64,000 bases of DNA, from contig CM051457.1 of the NCBI GenBank assembly GCA_028274465.1, positions 29,919,313 to 29,983,312 on the forward strand, given 5' to 3'. A model generated the notes under the pieces. It was given only the letters and a program-made list of their open reading frames with translations. It searched no databases and had not been told where the DNA came from. Made by a program: the position numbers and the translations under genes. Shown piece by piece: positions 48,557 through 60,065 of the stretch. Source of the stretch: Plantago ovata (Eukaryota > Streptophyta > Magnoliopsida > Lamiales > Plantaginaceae). The first letter of the stretch is position 1, and each line of letters opens with the position of its first letter.

Positions 48557-51500
48557 ATGCCGCCGAGAAAGAAGCCGAGCTCAGCTAAGAAATCGACCAA
48601 CCAGCAGCATCAGCTCAACCCACGTTCTCAGCCTACGAAGTTCGGTATCCAACACTTGTTCGAACGCCATTCTCTGACACAGAAAGCCCTTGCTCACAGA
48701 AAAAACCTAGATCCCAAACCGGAAGCCATTTCCAGTGGGACAGCTGAAAACCCTAGGGTTAAACCTGTGGATTCGGTCGAAAAGGATGCGACCTCTGATG
48801 CTAATTTGGGGTGTCCAATAAACATAAGGAGATTGTTATGACTGACGATGATGGCGAAGAGGACAACCAGTTGGAGGTGTCACCGGAGCCTTCGAAAACG
48901 ATGTCCCTAGCTAAGCGCTTCAAGTTTTCGCCTGGGATGGTAATGATCACTGCTATTAACTTGTGTTTCATGCTATTCAAGTGTTTATTACTTCATTTAG
49001 CTTATTCTATAGTTGTGTATTTTGTGCCCTTTTTAGTTTATTTTCCAGTTGAACTTGTGAATGTTTATGGTGTGATCGTATTAGTGTATTCGACACTAGT
49101 AGTCAATAGCTGTATCGAACAATAAACATAAAATGGTCAACATTTTTACGTTCACTGTTTTGGGTTGCCAAGGAGTGAAGTCACACATTGCACCATTCTG
49201 AGTAGATTATTATGGTTTAACTTATGATTAAGATGTTCTCAGTTGGCCTTTGGTTTATAGGTTTTGTGATATTCCAGTGTTCTCCATGAAATGGGCTTTC
49301 GATATAGTTCGCATGTGTTTATTTGAATTTGAGAAAATTGACTCACCTGTGACCTGACACTAGTTTGTAAGTATGTTATGTTATCATTGCACATTGAGTT
49401 CTTTACTACTGGAATACTCCCAAATTCAAATGATTCAAGTGGAGCTGATTCAACATATTAACTTCTTTTGCACATTGAGTTCTTTTTTAAACGCATGTTT
49501 ATTACAATTGAGAATATAGTTTTTCCATGGAGTGTGGTCATGTTGCACCATTTTGAGATAACCTTTCTCATGTCGATGTGATTAAGATGGTCCTGAATTT
49601 TTTAATGTTTAATGGGTTTCATGTGATTTGAATGTGGGCCATGTAATGGGCTTTGAAGGAAGAATATAGATTCACCTAGAGCTAGTCTGGAAGTATATCA
49701 TGTTATTCTTGTTTAGAACTTTCTCCTCTCTTCCCCTTTAGCTAATGAAGCAGAGCCAAGATGATGTTGTTGATGAGATAACATGGAAAATTTCTCCAGT
49801 AAATGAGAGGCTACATTCCATATCTAAGCACCTGCGGGTATTGGCAGACTCTTCAAGGTTCAACTCGATGAACTTTCAACCATGTTCACAAAGAATGGTT
49901 TGTGCTTCTTATTTTAATTTGATATCTACTTCCTCTCCTCCTTTGGAAACAGCAAAATAATTCTGGTAGGTAGGTGCAAACTTCTCCTGGCAGGTCAGGG
50001 AAGCTTGAGAGATGGCTTTCTTCACCTCCACTAAAGGCATGTGAAAGATCTTTGATATGCTTTGACAATGCTGCAACGAGAAAGTCCAAGTCCGATGATG
50101 ATGTAAACTCTCATGGGAACAACAGTAATACAATTAGTAACCGTAAACCTGAAGTTCATAATTCTCAGAGCCCGTTCACAACCCCACCATCCCTCTCATG
50201 TTGCCCTGACAAGGTAATTACTATTATAACTTCATGTTCATTCATGATTTCTAATTTTCTGTATTATTTTTCCCCTCTTTGTTGTTTTATGCTTTTATTA
50301 TGTAAGCGTGCAGGTCTGTGATGATACAGATTCTAGTGGAATGCCCGATCAGCTTGGTTTTCGGCAGCACAAAAAGGTCTAAAATTCTGTTCTTCCATAT
50401 ATTACCGCCATCATATCAACCCAAATTTTTATAATGTTTTATTTTCATGGGAGAATCCACAGTTTGGGTTTTATTTGCACTCTGGTAGAGTATCTGTTTA
50501 TACATTTTCATCCGTTCAGAAGTATATGTGTTAGCAGTAAATTCATTTTTGAACAGGCTCTTATTGAACTGCTAGATCAAGTGGAAGATGTGATCTCGGA
50601 AGATTCCTCCTGCAGAGAGAATAAAACATTATTAGATGCTGATAGGCCCCTTAACAATGGTCTTGCCGTGAACTCTAGTACAAGAAACTTTAAAGAGAAC
50701 TGCAGGAAAAGCTCTAATTTCAACTTCCTTGTATTGGAGGTGTGTGCACCTATATTTCACTGCTTTTGCACTGGAAGTTACTCTCTGTTCACTTACTTTC
50801 ACGTTTGTGCTTCAGGTCTGCGATGAGCTATCTGTTTCTCAATCCCATTTCAAGGTACTTTACCCTTTCATCAACTGTCACATTGTCATACAACTACGAT
50901 TTGGTTACTGACCTTGGGCACTACAGGTGCTGCGGTTATTGAATGAACAGAGTGGAGTGGAGCGAGCTTTGCAGTTGTGGGATGATTGGTAAGTAAATGG
51001 ATATAGCCATTAAACAAAGAGTCACTCGATGATATTAACATTTTTTTTTCGTATGACTATGATCAACGGTGATAAATCTGTCTAGAGTATATATAGGTTA
51101 GGCCAACATAAAGAGTGCTAACATTTTACTACGTAAAATTTTGTATCACTTTTTTTTCCAATGGAAGTCTTTTGTTGTTACATGAGGTGCAACAATACCT
51201 GTGTTGTCTGAATGATCTTGAATATTGAAGAGAAGTCACCTATTTATAGATATCCAAACACCACTTCCAATGGGTGTTGTCTGCAGATTTGTAACTTTGA
51301 GCAAGTTCATCTAACTCTAGTTCCCATACATGTGGAAAAGTGGCCATTGTGAATGAAAATTAAGTCCCCTCAGGCCTCAACTCCTTACAAATACACTTCC
51401 AATAACCTTTGATACTCTGGGGATTCTTGCTAACATGCTGTAATTCTCTATTGAATGACCAAATGCCACTTTTAGTTAAAATTTCAGATTTGGCAGCCTC

Positions 51501-52090
51501 TGTGAGAAACATTTATTTGTTACATTCTGATATATTAACGTTTCTCTACTCCTGTTTTTGCTTCACTGGCTTCTGTTTTTTATTTGTTAAAAGTTTTAGT
51601 TCAAAGTGTTCACACAATTTTGGTTCTGTTCATTTACCTCCTAGGTCCTATAGCATTGTTTCACCTGGCGATACCGTGCATGTAATTGGTGAATTTGATG
51701 CCAACGGGAAGTGATGTAAATAGTGAGATATTCTTTCTCATTGTCCACCCAGATGTGTTGGTTTCTGGCAGTCGGGTACTACCAATCTTCATCCCATTTG
51801 TCTAACTTTTGAGGTTCCTCTGCATGCATATAAATATTAGTTTGCATAAAAAAGAAGAAGAAACAATTACATAAATATTGGTTTGCATTTTTGATTCTGA
51901 TTTATACTGATTGATTGCTGCTGTGAAACTTGTTGGCCCAGATTTATTTAATTAGTTTCATATTAATTGCCACTCTTGGGTTTCTGCTAGTTTTAGCTGC
52001 CCCAGACGCACAGTCCTGGACGAGAGGTTAAAACAGAATGAACATTCGGTGCCAGCATTAATTGGAACCTTATTGCATCAGATATTTCAG
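48557..52090 (+). pseudogene. DNA2: DNA2/JHS1 helicase-nuclease, N-terminal part, degenerate
   Basis: DNA2 is a nuclear nuclease-helicase that trims Okazaki flaps and resects DNA ends. Exon blocks: 48557-48939, 49742-49897, 49974-50213, 50314-50376, 50557-50739, 50816-50854, 50927-50988, 51645-51775 and 51978-52090. Recognisable pieces in order: MPPRKKPSSAKKS, KFGIQHLFERH, KQSQDDVVDEITWKISPVNER, GKLERWLSSP, RQHKKALIELLDQVEDVIS, FNFLVLEV, VLRLLNEQSG, YSIVSPGDTVHVIGEFDANGK, LIVHPDVLVSG and SFSCPRRTVLDERL. The last contains the first Fe-S-region cysteine (CPRR). Lesions: a one-base loss in the G-run near 48810; an in-frame TGA at 51712 with the conserved frame resuming shifted at 51719; and no AG where the acceptor before SFSCPRR should be (CTTGG at about 51976). 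The nuclease core and helicase are absent; satellite DNA starts instead. Confidence 0.8.
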
Positions 52091-52130
52091 GTTACCTGAG
52101 GAATGACATTGATAGAACTTTTGCTGATAG

Positions 52131-53900
52131 TTGTGATTTTATGGATTGATACCAATAGTGCTAATGGAGATTAAGCTTGAATCTTGACAAGTGAAGTTGG
52201 AATTGTTGGACAGTTAGAATAGTTTTAGGAGTGAATTGAGTGATTCGAGGATTTAGAAAATTGGATATTGATGGAAGTGGTACTTGGGTTCTGAATTTAA
52301 TGGTTGACAATTAAAGGTGATGTGATTTTATGAGTTGATACCAATAGTGCTAATAGAGATCAGGCTTGAATCTTGACAAGTGAAGTTGGAATTCTTAAAC
52401 AATTAGAAAAGTTTTAGGAGTGAATGGAGTGATTCGAGGATTTAGAAAATTGGATATTGATGGAAGTGGTACTTGGGCTCTGAATTTAAGGGTTGACAAT
52501 TAAAGGTGATGTGATTTTATGGATTGATGCCAATAATGCTAATGGAGATTAGGCTTGAATCTTGACAAAGTGAAGTTGGAATTTTTGGAAACATAGAAAA
52601 GTTTTAGGATTGAATTGAGTGATTCAAGGATTTAGAAAGTTGGATATGGATTGAAGTGGTAATTGGGATTTGAATTTAGGGCTGACAATTAAAGGTGATG
52701 TGATTTTGTGGATTGATAACAATAGTGCTAATGTAGATTAGGCTTGAATTTTGACAATTGAAATTGGAATTTTTGGACAGTTTGAAAAGTTTTAGGAGTG
52801 AATTGAGTGATTCAAAGATTTAGAAAATTGGATATTGATGGAAGTGGTAATTGGTTCTGAATTTAAAGGTTGACAATTAAAGGTGATGTGATTTTATGGA
52901 TTGATACCAATAGTGCTAATGTAGATTAGGCTTGAATCTTGACAAGTGAAATTGGAATTTTTGGACAGTTTAGAAATGTTTTAGGAGTGAATTGAGTGAT
53001 TCAAGGATTTGGAAAATTGGATATTGATTAAAGTGGTAATTGGGTTCTGAATTTAATGGTTGACAATTAAAGGTGATGTGATTTTATGGATTGATACCAA
53101 TAGTGCTAATAGAGATTAGGTTTGAATCTTGACAAATGAAGTTGGAATTCTTGAACATTTAGAAAAGTTTTAGGAGTGAATGAAGTGATTCGAGGATTTA
53201 GAAAATTGAATATTGATGGAAGTGGTACTTGAGTTCTGAATTTAAGGGTTGACAATTAAAGGTGATGTGATTTTATGGATTGATGCCAATAGTGCTAATG
53301 GAGATTAGGCTTGAATCTTGACAAGTGAAGTTGGAATTTTTGGAAACATAGAAAAGTTTTAGGATTGAATTGAGTGATTCAAGGATTTAGAAAATTGGAT
53401 ATGGATTAAAGTGGTAATTGAGTTCTGAATTTAGGGCTGACAGTTAAAGGTGATGTGATTTTATGGATTGATACCAATTGTGCTAATGGAGATTAGGCTT
53501 GAATCTTGACAAGTGAAGTTGGAATTTTTGTAAAGGGTGAAAAGTTTTAGGAGTGAATTGAGTGATTCAACGATTTAGAAAATTGGATATTGATGGAAGT
53601 GGTAATTGGGTTCTGAATTTAAGGGTTGACAATTAAAGGTGATGTGATTTTATGGATTGATACCAAGTGCTAATGGAGATTAGGCTTGTATATTGACGAG
53701 TGAAATTGGAATTTTTGGACTGTTAGAAAAGTTTTAGGAGTGAATTGAGTGATTTAAGGAATTGGAAATTTGATATTGATTGAAGTGGTACTTGGGTTCT
53801 GAATTTAAGGGTTGACAATTAAAGGTGATGTGATTTTATGGATTGATACGGAATAGTGCTAATAGAGATTAGGCTTGAATCTTGACAAGTGAAGTTGAAA
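52131..53900. repeat. 188-bp satellite block A, about 9.4 monomers
   Basis: The core GGTGATGTGATTTTATGGAT recurs at 52317, 52505, 52694, 52882, 53072, 53261, 53449, 53638 and 53824, with spacing 186-190 bases. Monomers fall into subtypes by local words: ATTCTTGAAC with GTGATTCGAGG; TTTTGGAAACATAG with GGGCTGAC; TTGGACAGTTTGAAAAG; TTTAGAAATG/TTAGAAAAG with TTGGAAAATTGG. They follow each other in a four-monomer period repeated twice. Confidence 0.95.
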
Positions 53901-54396
53901 TTGGGTATGTTGCATTAGAAGGTTAATATATTGGATTTCAAGGATGTCTAGATGATTGTGCATGTTGGGTAGTATTAGTGTGTATCATGAGGAATTAAAT
54001 ATTCACCACAAAACATTTTAAAATAATGGAGATTTGCAACCTGCTGGCACGGGCACGGATAAGGGATTTTGATGGAAAACATGAAGTAAGTAACTTCATT
54101 ATCCTTGTCCTTTCATCTTTTTAAGGTTTCTCTCTCTGTTCTGTTGTTTAATCTGCCTCATTGTATAGGTCTGACTGACTGGATTGCTGTGTGTTGTATG
54201 CTTTGGGTCACGGTGTCATGGCTTTGCACATATGAAGGTTTTTTTTTGGTAAACATGTAGTAAGTTACATTATTCTCTTCTCTTTTAAGGCTGCTCTCTC
54301 TCCCCCTCTCTCGTTTTGGTCCGTCTGTGTTATATGCTTCTTTGTGCTTATATACATGATGAATAGTGCTAATATTACTTCTTATCTACTCTTCTT

Positions 54397-54693
54397 ATGC
54401 TAGAGTGTAGACTGTTGAATCAACAGAGAGGTAGGGACGGGCCGCGTTTTGTGCGTACGGGGGTTTTGGGAGGTCGTGTTTTGTTGTTGGTAAGTCATTT
54501 CTTCCTTGTTTTCTGGACTTCCTTTCAAATTTTAGTCGGGTTTCACTGGGTGGATCTGCTGCAACTGGATAAGTTGTGTCTATTTCATTTTGCATGGACC
54601 CTGATTTATCTTGTTTTGGGGTATAGGGGATTCATTCATCTGTTGTTTTTAGTCCTTCGCCCTGAACATAAATACATTGATGATATGACTTAA
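54397..54693 (+). other. Repeat-borne open frame, probably non-coding
   Basis: A 98-codon frame (MLECRLLNQQRGRDGPR...LLQLDKLCLFHF) that recurs in copies B (59287-59598) and C (63271-63591). In copy B, insertions and deletions shift the frame between RGR and WMDLLQLDKL, so the protein sequence is not conserved there while the DNA is. Its leading LLNQQRG recalls VLRLLNEQSG in the DNA2 exon at 50927, a weak match. Confidence 0.4.
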
Positions 54694-55058
54694 CAAGTCA
54701 TTTTGTGCACATCGCTATAAGCTAATGGTCTTGTTGCTGTGTTTATGTTGCTACTGTCTTCTCTGAAATGCTATGCATCGGTGCAATGGTGCTGTAATTG
54801 CATATTACATAGTACAAAATGCATTATTGTAAACAAAACCTCCTCAAGCAGGTGAAACATGCTTACAAATCATCTACTTATGTTTTCTAATAGAAGGAAA
54901 TGCACGCCTCAAAACTAACAGTTATGAAATTGGTTAGAGTGCATTTAGTGGTCGTGTTGATATCAATTGGCAGCTTGATTTTGTTCCTTATTTTAGCATG
55001 CGCCATCAATGTTTAAGTTTTTCTTGCTGAATGTTCATTTTTCGGAACCACCCACTAG

Positions 55059-55420
55059 GTTGTCTGGGTACCCGGAAGCTTTGAAATTGGCATTGTTGTT
55101 GAGAAGCTTGGGAAGTCTCGGAAGTATCAAGCCATTGTGTGTATTGGAGTTGTGGTATGCTCTCTATTCACATATTCAATTGTCAGTTTGCTTTGTGGGT
55201 TTTTCGCTCAGCCTCGGTCCTGCAATGTGTTCTTTATGTATTTATCCATGTCCACTGAGCTGAGTATATTCCTTTGTGTTTTATATATTATATATTGGTT
55301 AGCTTGCTTTTACAGACATCTCTCTGATTTTGTCCTATAGGTTAGAGGAGATACAACCCACTATGATGCTGTGGCCAACTCAGGTGCCTCCGGAGTGCTA
55401 TCAGCTGGTATAAATTAAGG
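55059..55420 (+). pseudogene. COS1: Lumazine synthase exons a and b, copy A
   Basis: 6,7-Dimethyl-8-ribityllumazine synthase makes the penultimate riboflavin intermediate in plastids. Exon a (55059-55154, acceptor CTAG, donor GTATGC) codes [20 protein letters not shown] and on to AIVCIGVV. Exon b (55341 to about 55418) codes VRGDTTHYDAVANSGASG then VLSAGIN, followed by TAA where the family has Ser. It is a stop made by a single base change just before the donor GTAAGA. The phases of exon b and of exon c (56392) fit each other. Substrate-binding elements GSFEI and HYDAVAN are intact. No N-terminal exons or transit peptide are recognised upstream, so this is a fragment. Confidence 0.85.
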
Positions 55421-56127
55421 TAAGACATCTATTGAATGGGTTTATGGAATACAGATTACTATTGCCAAATGAAATCATGTAAAGTTTACTCATTTCATCA
55501 CTTCTCCAATTCAATTATGTCCTCTATATATGTATTCTATTTTAAAGCCTTAGAGATGTTAAACCACTTCATTCTTGTGTGTTGTGTGTGTGTGACATAG
55601 TTCTCATTTGTTTTCCTCAAGTTCTTTATTAAGGCAGTCTCAGACTCTCAACTCTCACATGATGATGCTTAATGGACGTAGAGCTTTAATGATAATCGAT
55701 ACACTAAACTTCTAATAGACCAGGATTGTTCAACACATATGTTGAAAGTAGAAGATTATTATCAATGTTTTTTATGTATGTAAGGAGATTGTGGTAAAAT
55801 ATGCAAAATAAAAAATATGAACAATATTCAAGTTCAGTTTGTCAATACCATGGCACCGAGCTGAAATATTAGAACCATCGAGTAGTTATGGTTGAATTGA
55901 ACAATGCTTAGATATATTTGTAAGCATTCTTTCTTTCTTTTTCACTCTTGAGTATGAAGGGGGGAAATAGGGACCACACTAGAAAGTAAAACTCTGCTTG
56001 TTTGAACAAGATAAGTAGCAATGTTGGGTGTTTCAGGGTTCTATATTTCTCACTCACACTCCACTGTGGCAAACATGAGTGAAACATTCGCTGGTTGTCC
56101 TTATAAAGATGTTTGTCCTTACAACAG

Positions 56128-56287
56128 GCTGCATAGATCCTGAAGGAGAGTTCAATGAACTGAATGAAGACGATGACAGTGATGAAGATTACAGTAGCCT
56201 TCAGAAGCCTGCCTTTGTGCTTACAGGAGAACCTGATTTTGATTCCGGTCCTCCACAGGATGGGTTCGAATTTCTAAGGCGTATTAG
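56128..56287 (+). pseudogene. GEMIN2: GEMIN2-like exon, copy A
   Basis: An exon bounded by ACAACAG acceptor and a GTAACC donor codes IDPEGEFNELNEDDDSDEDY, then SSLQKPAFVLTGEP and DFDSGPPQDGFEFLRRIR. The DFDSGPP-x-x-G-x-E-x-LRRxR motif is characteristic of GEMIN2/SIP1, the spliceosomal snRNP assembly factor that binds SMN. It sits between two lumazine synthase exons in the same orientation, which is not a normal gene arrangement. The rest of GEMIN2 is absent. Family call is from memory of the motif. Confidence 0.65.
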
Positions 56288-56391
56288 GTAACCCCTCTGG
56301 ATATTAATGAACTCACTTGAGTGAGTTGGTGGGTTTGGTTTTCTGCACCGTTTCTATGGTGGTTTAACTTTTGTTTGACCATTATTTGCAG

Positions 56392-56438
56392 GTGTCCCTT
56401 GCATATTTGGTGTTTTGACGTGTGAACATATGGATCAG
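56392..56438 (+). pseudogene. COS1: Lumazine synthase exon c, copy A
   Basis: With a TTTGCAG acceptor and GTCAAT donor, this 47-nt exon codes (G)VPCIFGVLTCEHMDQ, the strand after SAGLNSG in lumazine synthase. The downstream final exon (ALNRAGGK... region) is not clearly present; only a weak CAGCTGGGAGCTGTGG segment near 56582 could be its remnant. Confidence 0.85.
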
Positions 56439-57148
56439 GTCAATATTTTTTAATGTTAATTAAACAGTTGTTTATCATGCAATTTCCTCTTCTTTTCATG
56501 ATTATTGTCATCAAATCTCACTATTCTAAATCTCATGGCTTGCTTTGGTAGTCTGTTTTCTGCGGTTTTCTGTCTTGCACTCAGCTGGGAGCTGTGGTTC
56601 TTTCAACATTGATCAGGTACGGGTGCTTCTGATTTTACTGTATTGCAAATTATTTAGTGTTGGATTCTTTATAGCTCAGACTATTCACATAACTATTCAC
56701 ATATTCTTAAATTTAATCTCCTTTCACAAATGTTTTTTGAGCAAAAAGTCTTCCATTAATGATAAGCTAAAGCATTACTAGTTCACTTCCTTTCAGAAAA
56801 AAATAAGACGTGTTGCCTTTTTTTAATTACTGCTTTAATGTTCTTGCAAATAAAATCTTTCTTTTAGTGTCTTCAAGTGACCTCAATACTTCACTTGCCA
56901 CACATTTTCAACAAATTTTAAGTATGCTTAAGTTCCATTTTAACTTCACTATGTCACACCATTTTATAACTTCTTGCGATCTAGTCACCCGTTACATTTT
57001 TTTTTAAAGTTCATTTACTTCAATATCTTTGCGTACAAACTCTTTCTTTAGTGTGTTCATCTTGCAGCATAATTTTACTATTCCACAACTTTACATTCTC
57101 AAGTATTCGATCCTTCTATAGTTGATGTGGAAATTAGGTTCTAGTGAT

Positions 57149-58795
57149 GTGGTAATTGGATATGGATTGAAGTGGTACTTGGGTTCTGAATTTAAGGGTT
57201 GACAATTAAAGTTGATGTAATTTTATGGGTTGATACCAATAGTGATAATGGAGATTAGGCTTGAATCTTGACAAGTGAAGTTGGAATTCTTGAACAATTA
57301 GAAAAGTTTTAGAAGTGAATGGAGTGATTCGAGGATTTAGAAAATTGGATATTGATGGAAGTGGTACTTGGGTTCTGAATTTAAGGGTTGACAATTAAAG
57401 GTGATGTGATTTTATGGATTGATGCCAATAATGCCATTGGAGATTAGGCTTGAATCTTGACAAAGTGAAGTTGGAATTTTTGGAAACATAGAAAAGTTTT
57501 AGGTTTGAATTGAGTGATTCAAGGATTTAGAAAGTTGGATATGGATTGAAGTGGTAATTGGGTTCTGAATTTAGGGCTGACAATTAAAGGTGATGTGATT
57601 TTGTGGATTGGTACCAATACTGCTAATGGAGATTAGGCTTGAATCTTGACTAGTGAAGTTGGAATTTTTGGACAGTTTGAAAAGTTTTTGGAGTGAGTTG
57701 AGTGATTCAAGGATTTAGAAAATTGGATATTGATGGAAGTGGTAATTGGGTTCTGAATTTAAAGGTTGACAATTAAAGGTGATGTGATTTTGTGTATACC
57801 AATAGTGCTAATGGAGATTAGGCTTGAATCTTGACAATTGAAATTGGAATTGTTGGACAGTTTAGAAAAGTTTTATGAGTGAATTGAGTGATTCAAAGAT
57901 TTGGAAAATTGGATATTGATTGAAGTGGTAATTGGGTTCTGAATTTAAGGTTTGACAATTAAAGGTGATGTGATTTTATGGATTGATACCAATAGTGTTA
58001 ATGGAGATTAGACTTGAATCTTGACAAGTGAAGTTGGAATTCTTGAACAATTAGAAAAGTTTTAGGAGTGAATGAAGTGATTCGAGGATTTAGAAAATTG
58101 GATATTGATGGAAGTGGTACTTGGGTTCTGAATTTAAGGGTTGACAATTAAAGGTGATGTGATTTTATGGATTGATGTCAATAGTGCTAATGGAGATTAG
58201 GATTGAATCTTGACAAGTGAATTTGGAATTTTTGGAAACATAGAAAAGTTTTAGGATTGAATTGAGCGATTCAAGAATTTAGAAAATTGAATATGGATTA
58301 AAGTGGTAATTGGGTTCTGAATTTAGGGCTGACAATTAAAGGTGATGTGATTTTATGGATTGATACCAATAGTGGTAATGGAGATTAGGTTTGAATTTTG
58401 ACAAATGAAGTTGGAGTTTTTGTACAGGTTGAAAAGTTTTAGGAGTGAATTGAGTGATTCAAGTATTTAGAAAATTGAATATTGATGGAATTGGTAATTG
58501 AGTTCTGAATTTAAGGGTTGACAATTAAAGGTGATGTGATTTTATGGATTGATACCAATAGTGCTAATGGAGATTAGACTTGAATGTTGACAAATGAAAT
58601 TGAAATTTTTGGACGGTTAGAAAAGTTTTAGGAGTGAATTGAGTGATTTAAAGAATTGGAAAATTGGATATTGATTGAAGTGGTACTTGGGTTCTGAATT
58701 TAAGGGTTGACAATTAAAGGTGATGTGATTTTATGGATTGATACGAATAGTGCTAATGGAGATTAGGCTTGAATCTTGACAAGTGAAGTTGAAAT
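57149..58795. repeat. 188-bp satellite block B, about 8.7 monomers
   Basis: The monomer subtypes follow the same order as monomers 2-9 of block A (ATTCTTGAAC, GAAACATAG, GACAGTTTGAAAAG, CAGTTTAGAAAAG, ATTCTTGAAC, GAAACATAG, TACAGGTTGAAAAG, GACGGTTAGAAAAG). Confidence 0.95.
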
Positions 58796-59755
58796 TGGGT
58801 ATGTTGCATTAGAAGGTTAATATATTGGATTTCAAGGATGTCGAGATGATTGTGCATGTTGGGTAGTATTAGTGTGTATCATGAGGAATTAAATATCACC
58901 CCAACATTTTAAAACAATGGATATTTGCAACCTGCTGGCACGGACACGGATAAGGGATTTTGACGGAAAACATAAAGTAAGTAACTTCATTATCCTTGTC
59001 CTTTCATCTTTGTAAGGCTTCTCTCTCTGTTCTGTTGTTTAATCTGCCTCATTGTATAGGTTTGACTGACTGGATTGCTGTGTGTTGTATGCTTCGAGTC
59101 ACGGTGTCATGGCTTTGCACATATGAATGTTTTTTTTCGGTAAACATGTGGTAAGTTGCATTATTCTCTTCTCTTTTAAGGCTGCTCTCTCTCCCCTCTC
59201 TCGTTTTGGTCCGTCTGTGTTATATGCTTCTTTGTGCTTATATACGTGATGAATAGTGCTAATATTACTTCTTATCTACTCTTCTTATGCTAGAGTGTAG
59301 ACTGTTGAATCAACAGAGAGGTAGGCAGGCACGGGCCGCGTTTTGTGCGTATGGTGGTTTTGGGAGGTCGTGTTTTGTTGTTGGTAAGTCATTTCTTCCT
59401 TGTTTTCTGGACTTCCTTTCAAATTTTAGTCGGGGTCACTGGATGGATCTGCTGCAACTGGATAAGTTGTGTCTATTTCATTTTCCATGGACCCTGATTT
59501 ATCTTGTTTGGGGGTATAGGGGATTCATTCATCTGTTGTTTTTAATCCTTCGCATTTTTTCTTTCTTTTTCACTCTTGTGTATGAAGGGGGGAAATAGGG
59601 ACCACACTAGAAATTAAAACTCTGCTTGCTTGAACAAGATAAGTAGCAATGTTGGATGTTTCAGGGTTCTATATTTCTCACTCACACTCCACTGTGGCAA
59701 ACATGAGTGAAGCATTCGCTGGTTGTCCTTATAAAGATGTTTGTCCTTACAACAG

Positions 59756-59914
59756 GCTGCATAGATCCTGAAGGAGAGTTCAATGAACTGAATGAGACGA
59801 TGACAGTGATGAAGATTACAGTAGCCTTCAGAAGCCTGCCTTTGTGCTTATAGGAGAACCTGATTTTGATTCCGGTCCTCCACAGGATGGGTTCGAATTT
59901 CTAAGGCGTATTAG
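59756..59914 (+). pseudogene. GEMIN2: GEMIN2-like exon, copy B, frameshifted
   Basis: Nearly identical to 56128-56287 but one base shorter: GAATGAAGACGATG in copy A is GAATGAGACGATG here (about 59794). This breaks the frame. Splice borders are kept. Confidence 0.65.
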
Positions 59915-60018
59915 GTAACCCCTCTGGATATTAATGAACTCTCTTGAGTGAGTTGGTGGGTTTGGTTTTCTGCACCGTTTCTATGGTGGTTTAACTTTTG
60001 TTTGACCATTATTTGCAG

Positions 60019-60065
60019 GTGTCCCTTGCATATTTGGTGTTTTGACGTGTGAACATATGGATCAG
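60019..60065 (+). pseudogene. COS1: Lumazine synthase exon c, copy B
   Basis: Identical in coding content to 56392-56438: VPCIFGVLTCEHMDQ with the same splice borders. Exons a and b are deleted from this copy, so it is orphaned. Confidence 0.82.

Larger units (their letters stand above)
52131..57148. repeat. Macro-repeat copy A (about 5.0 kb)
   Basis: The unit is: satellite block (52131-53900); a conserved spacer (TTGGGTATGTTGCATTAGAA, 53901-54060); a block starting ATGGAGATTTGCAACCTGC (54028 onward); a TAGACTGTTGAATCAACAG block (54410-54660); lumazine synthase exons; a GEMIN2-like exon; a third lumazine synthase exon; and an AT-rich tail to ATCCTTCTATAGTTGATGTG (57110-57128). It then repeats as copies B and C, all in the same orientation. 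Confidence 0.92.

Noticed and set aside
54397-54693. 98-codon hydrophobic frame present in all three macro-repeats as a possible conserved gene
   Set aside because: Copy B has compensating insertions and deletions that change the middle of the protein, so the DNA, not the protein, is conserved.
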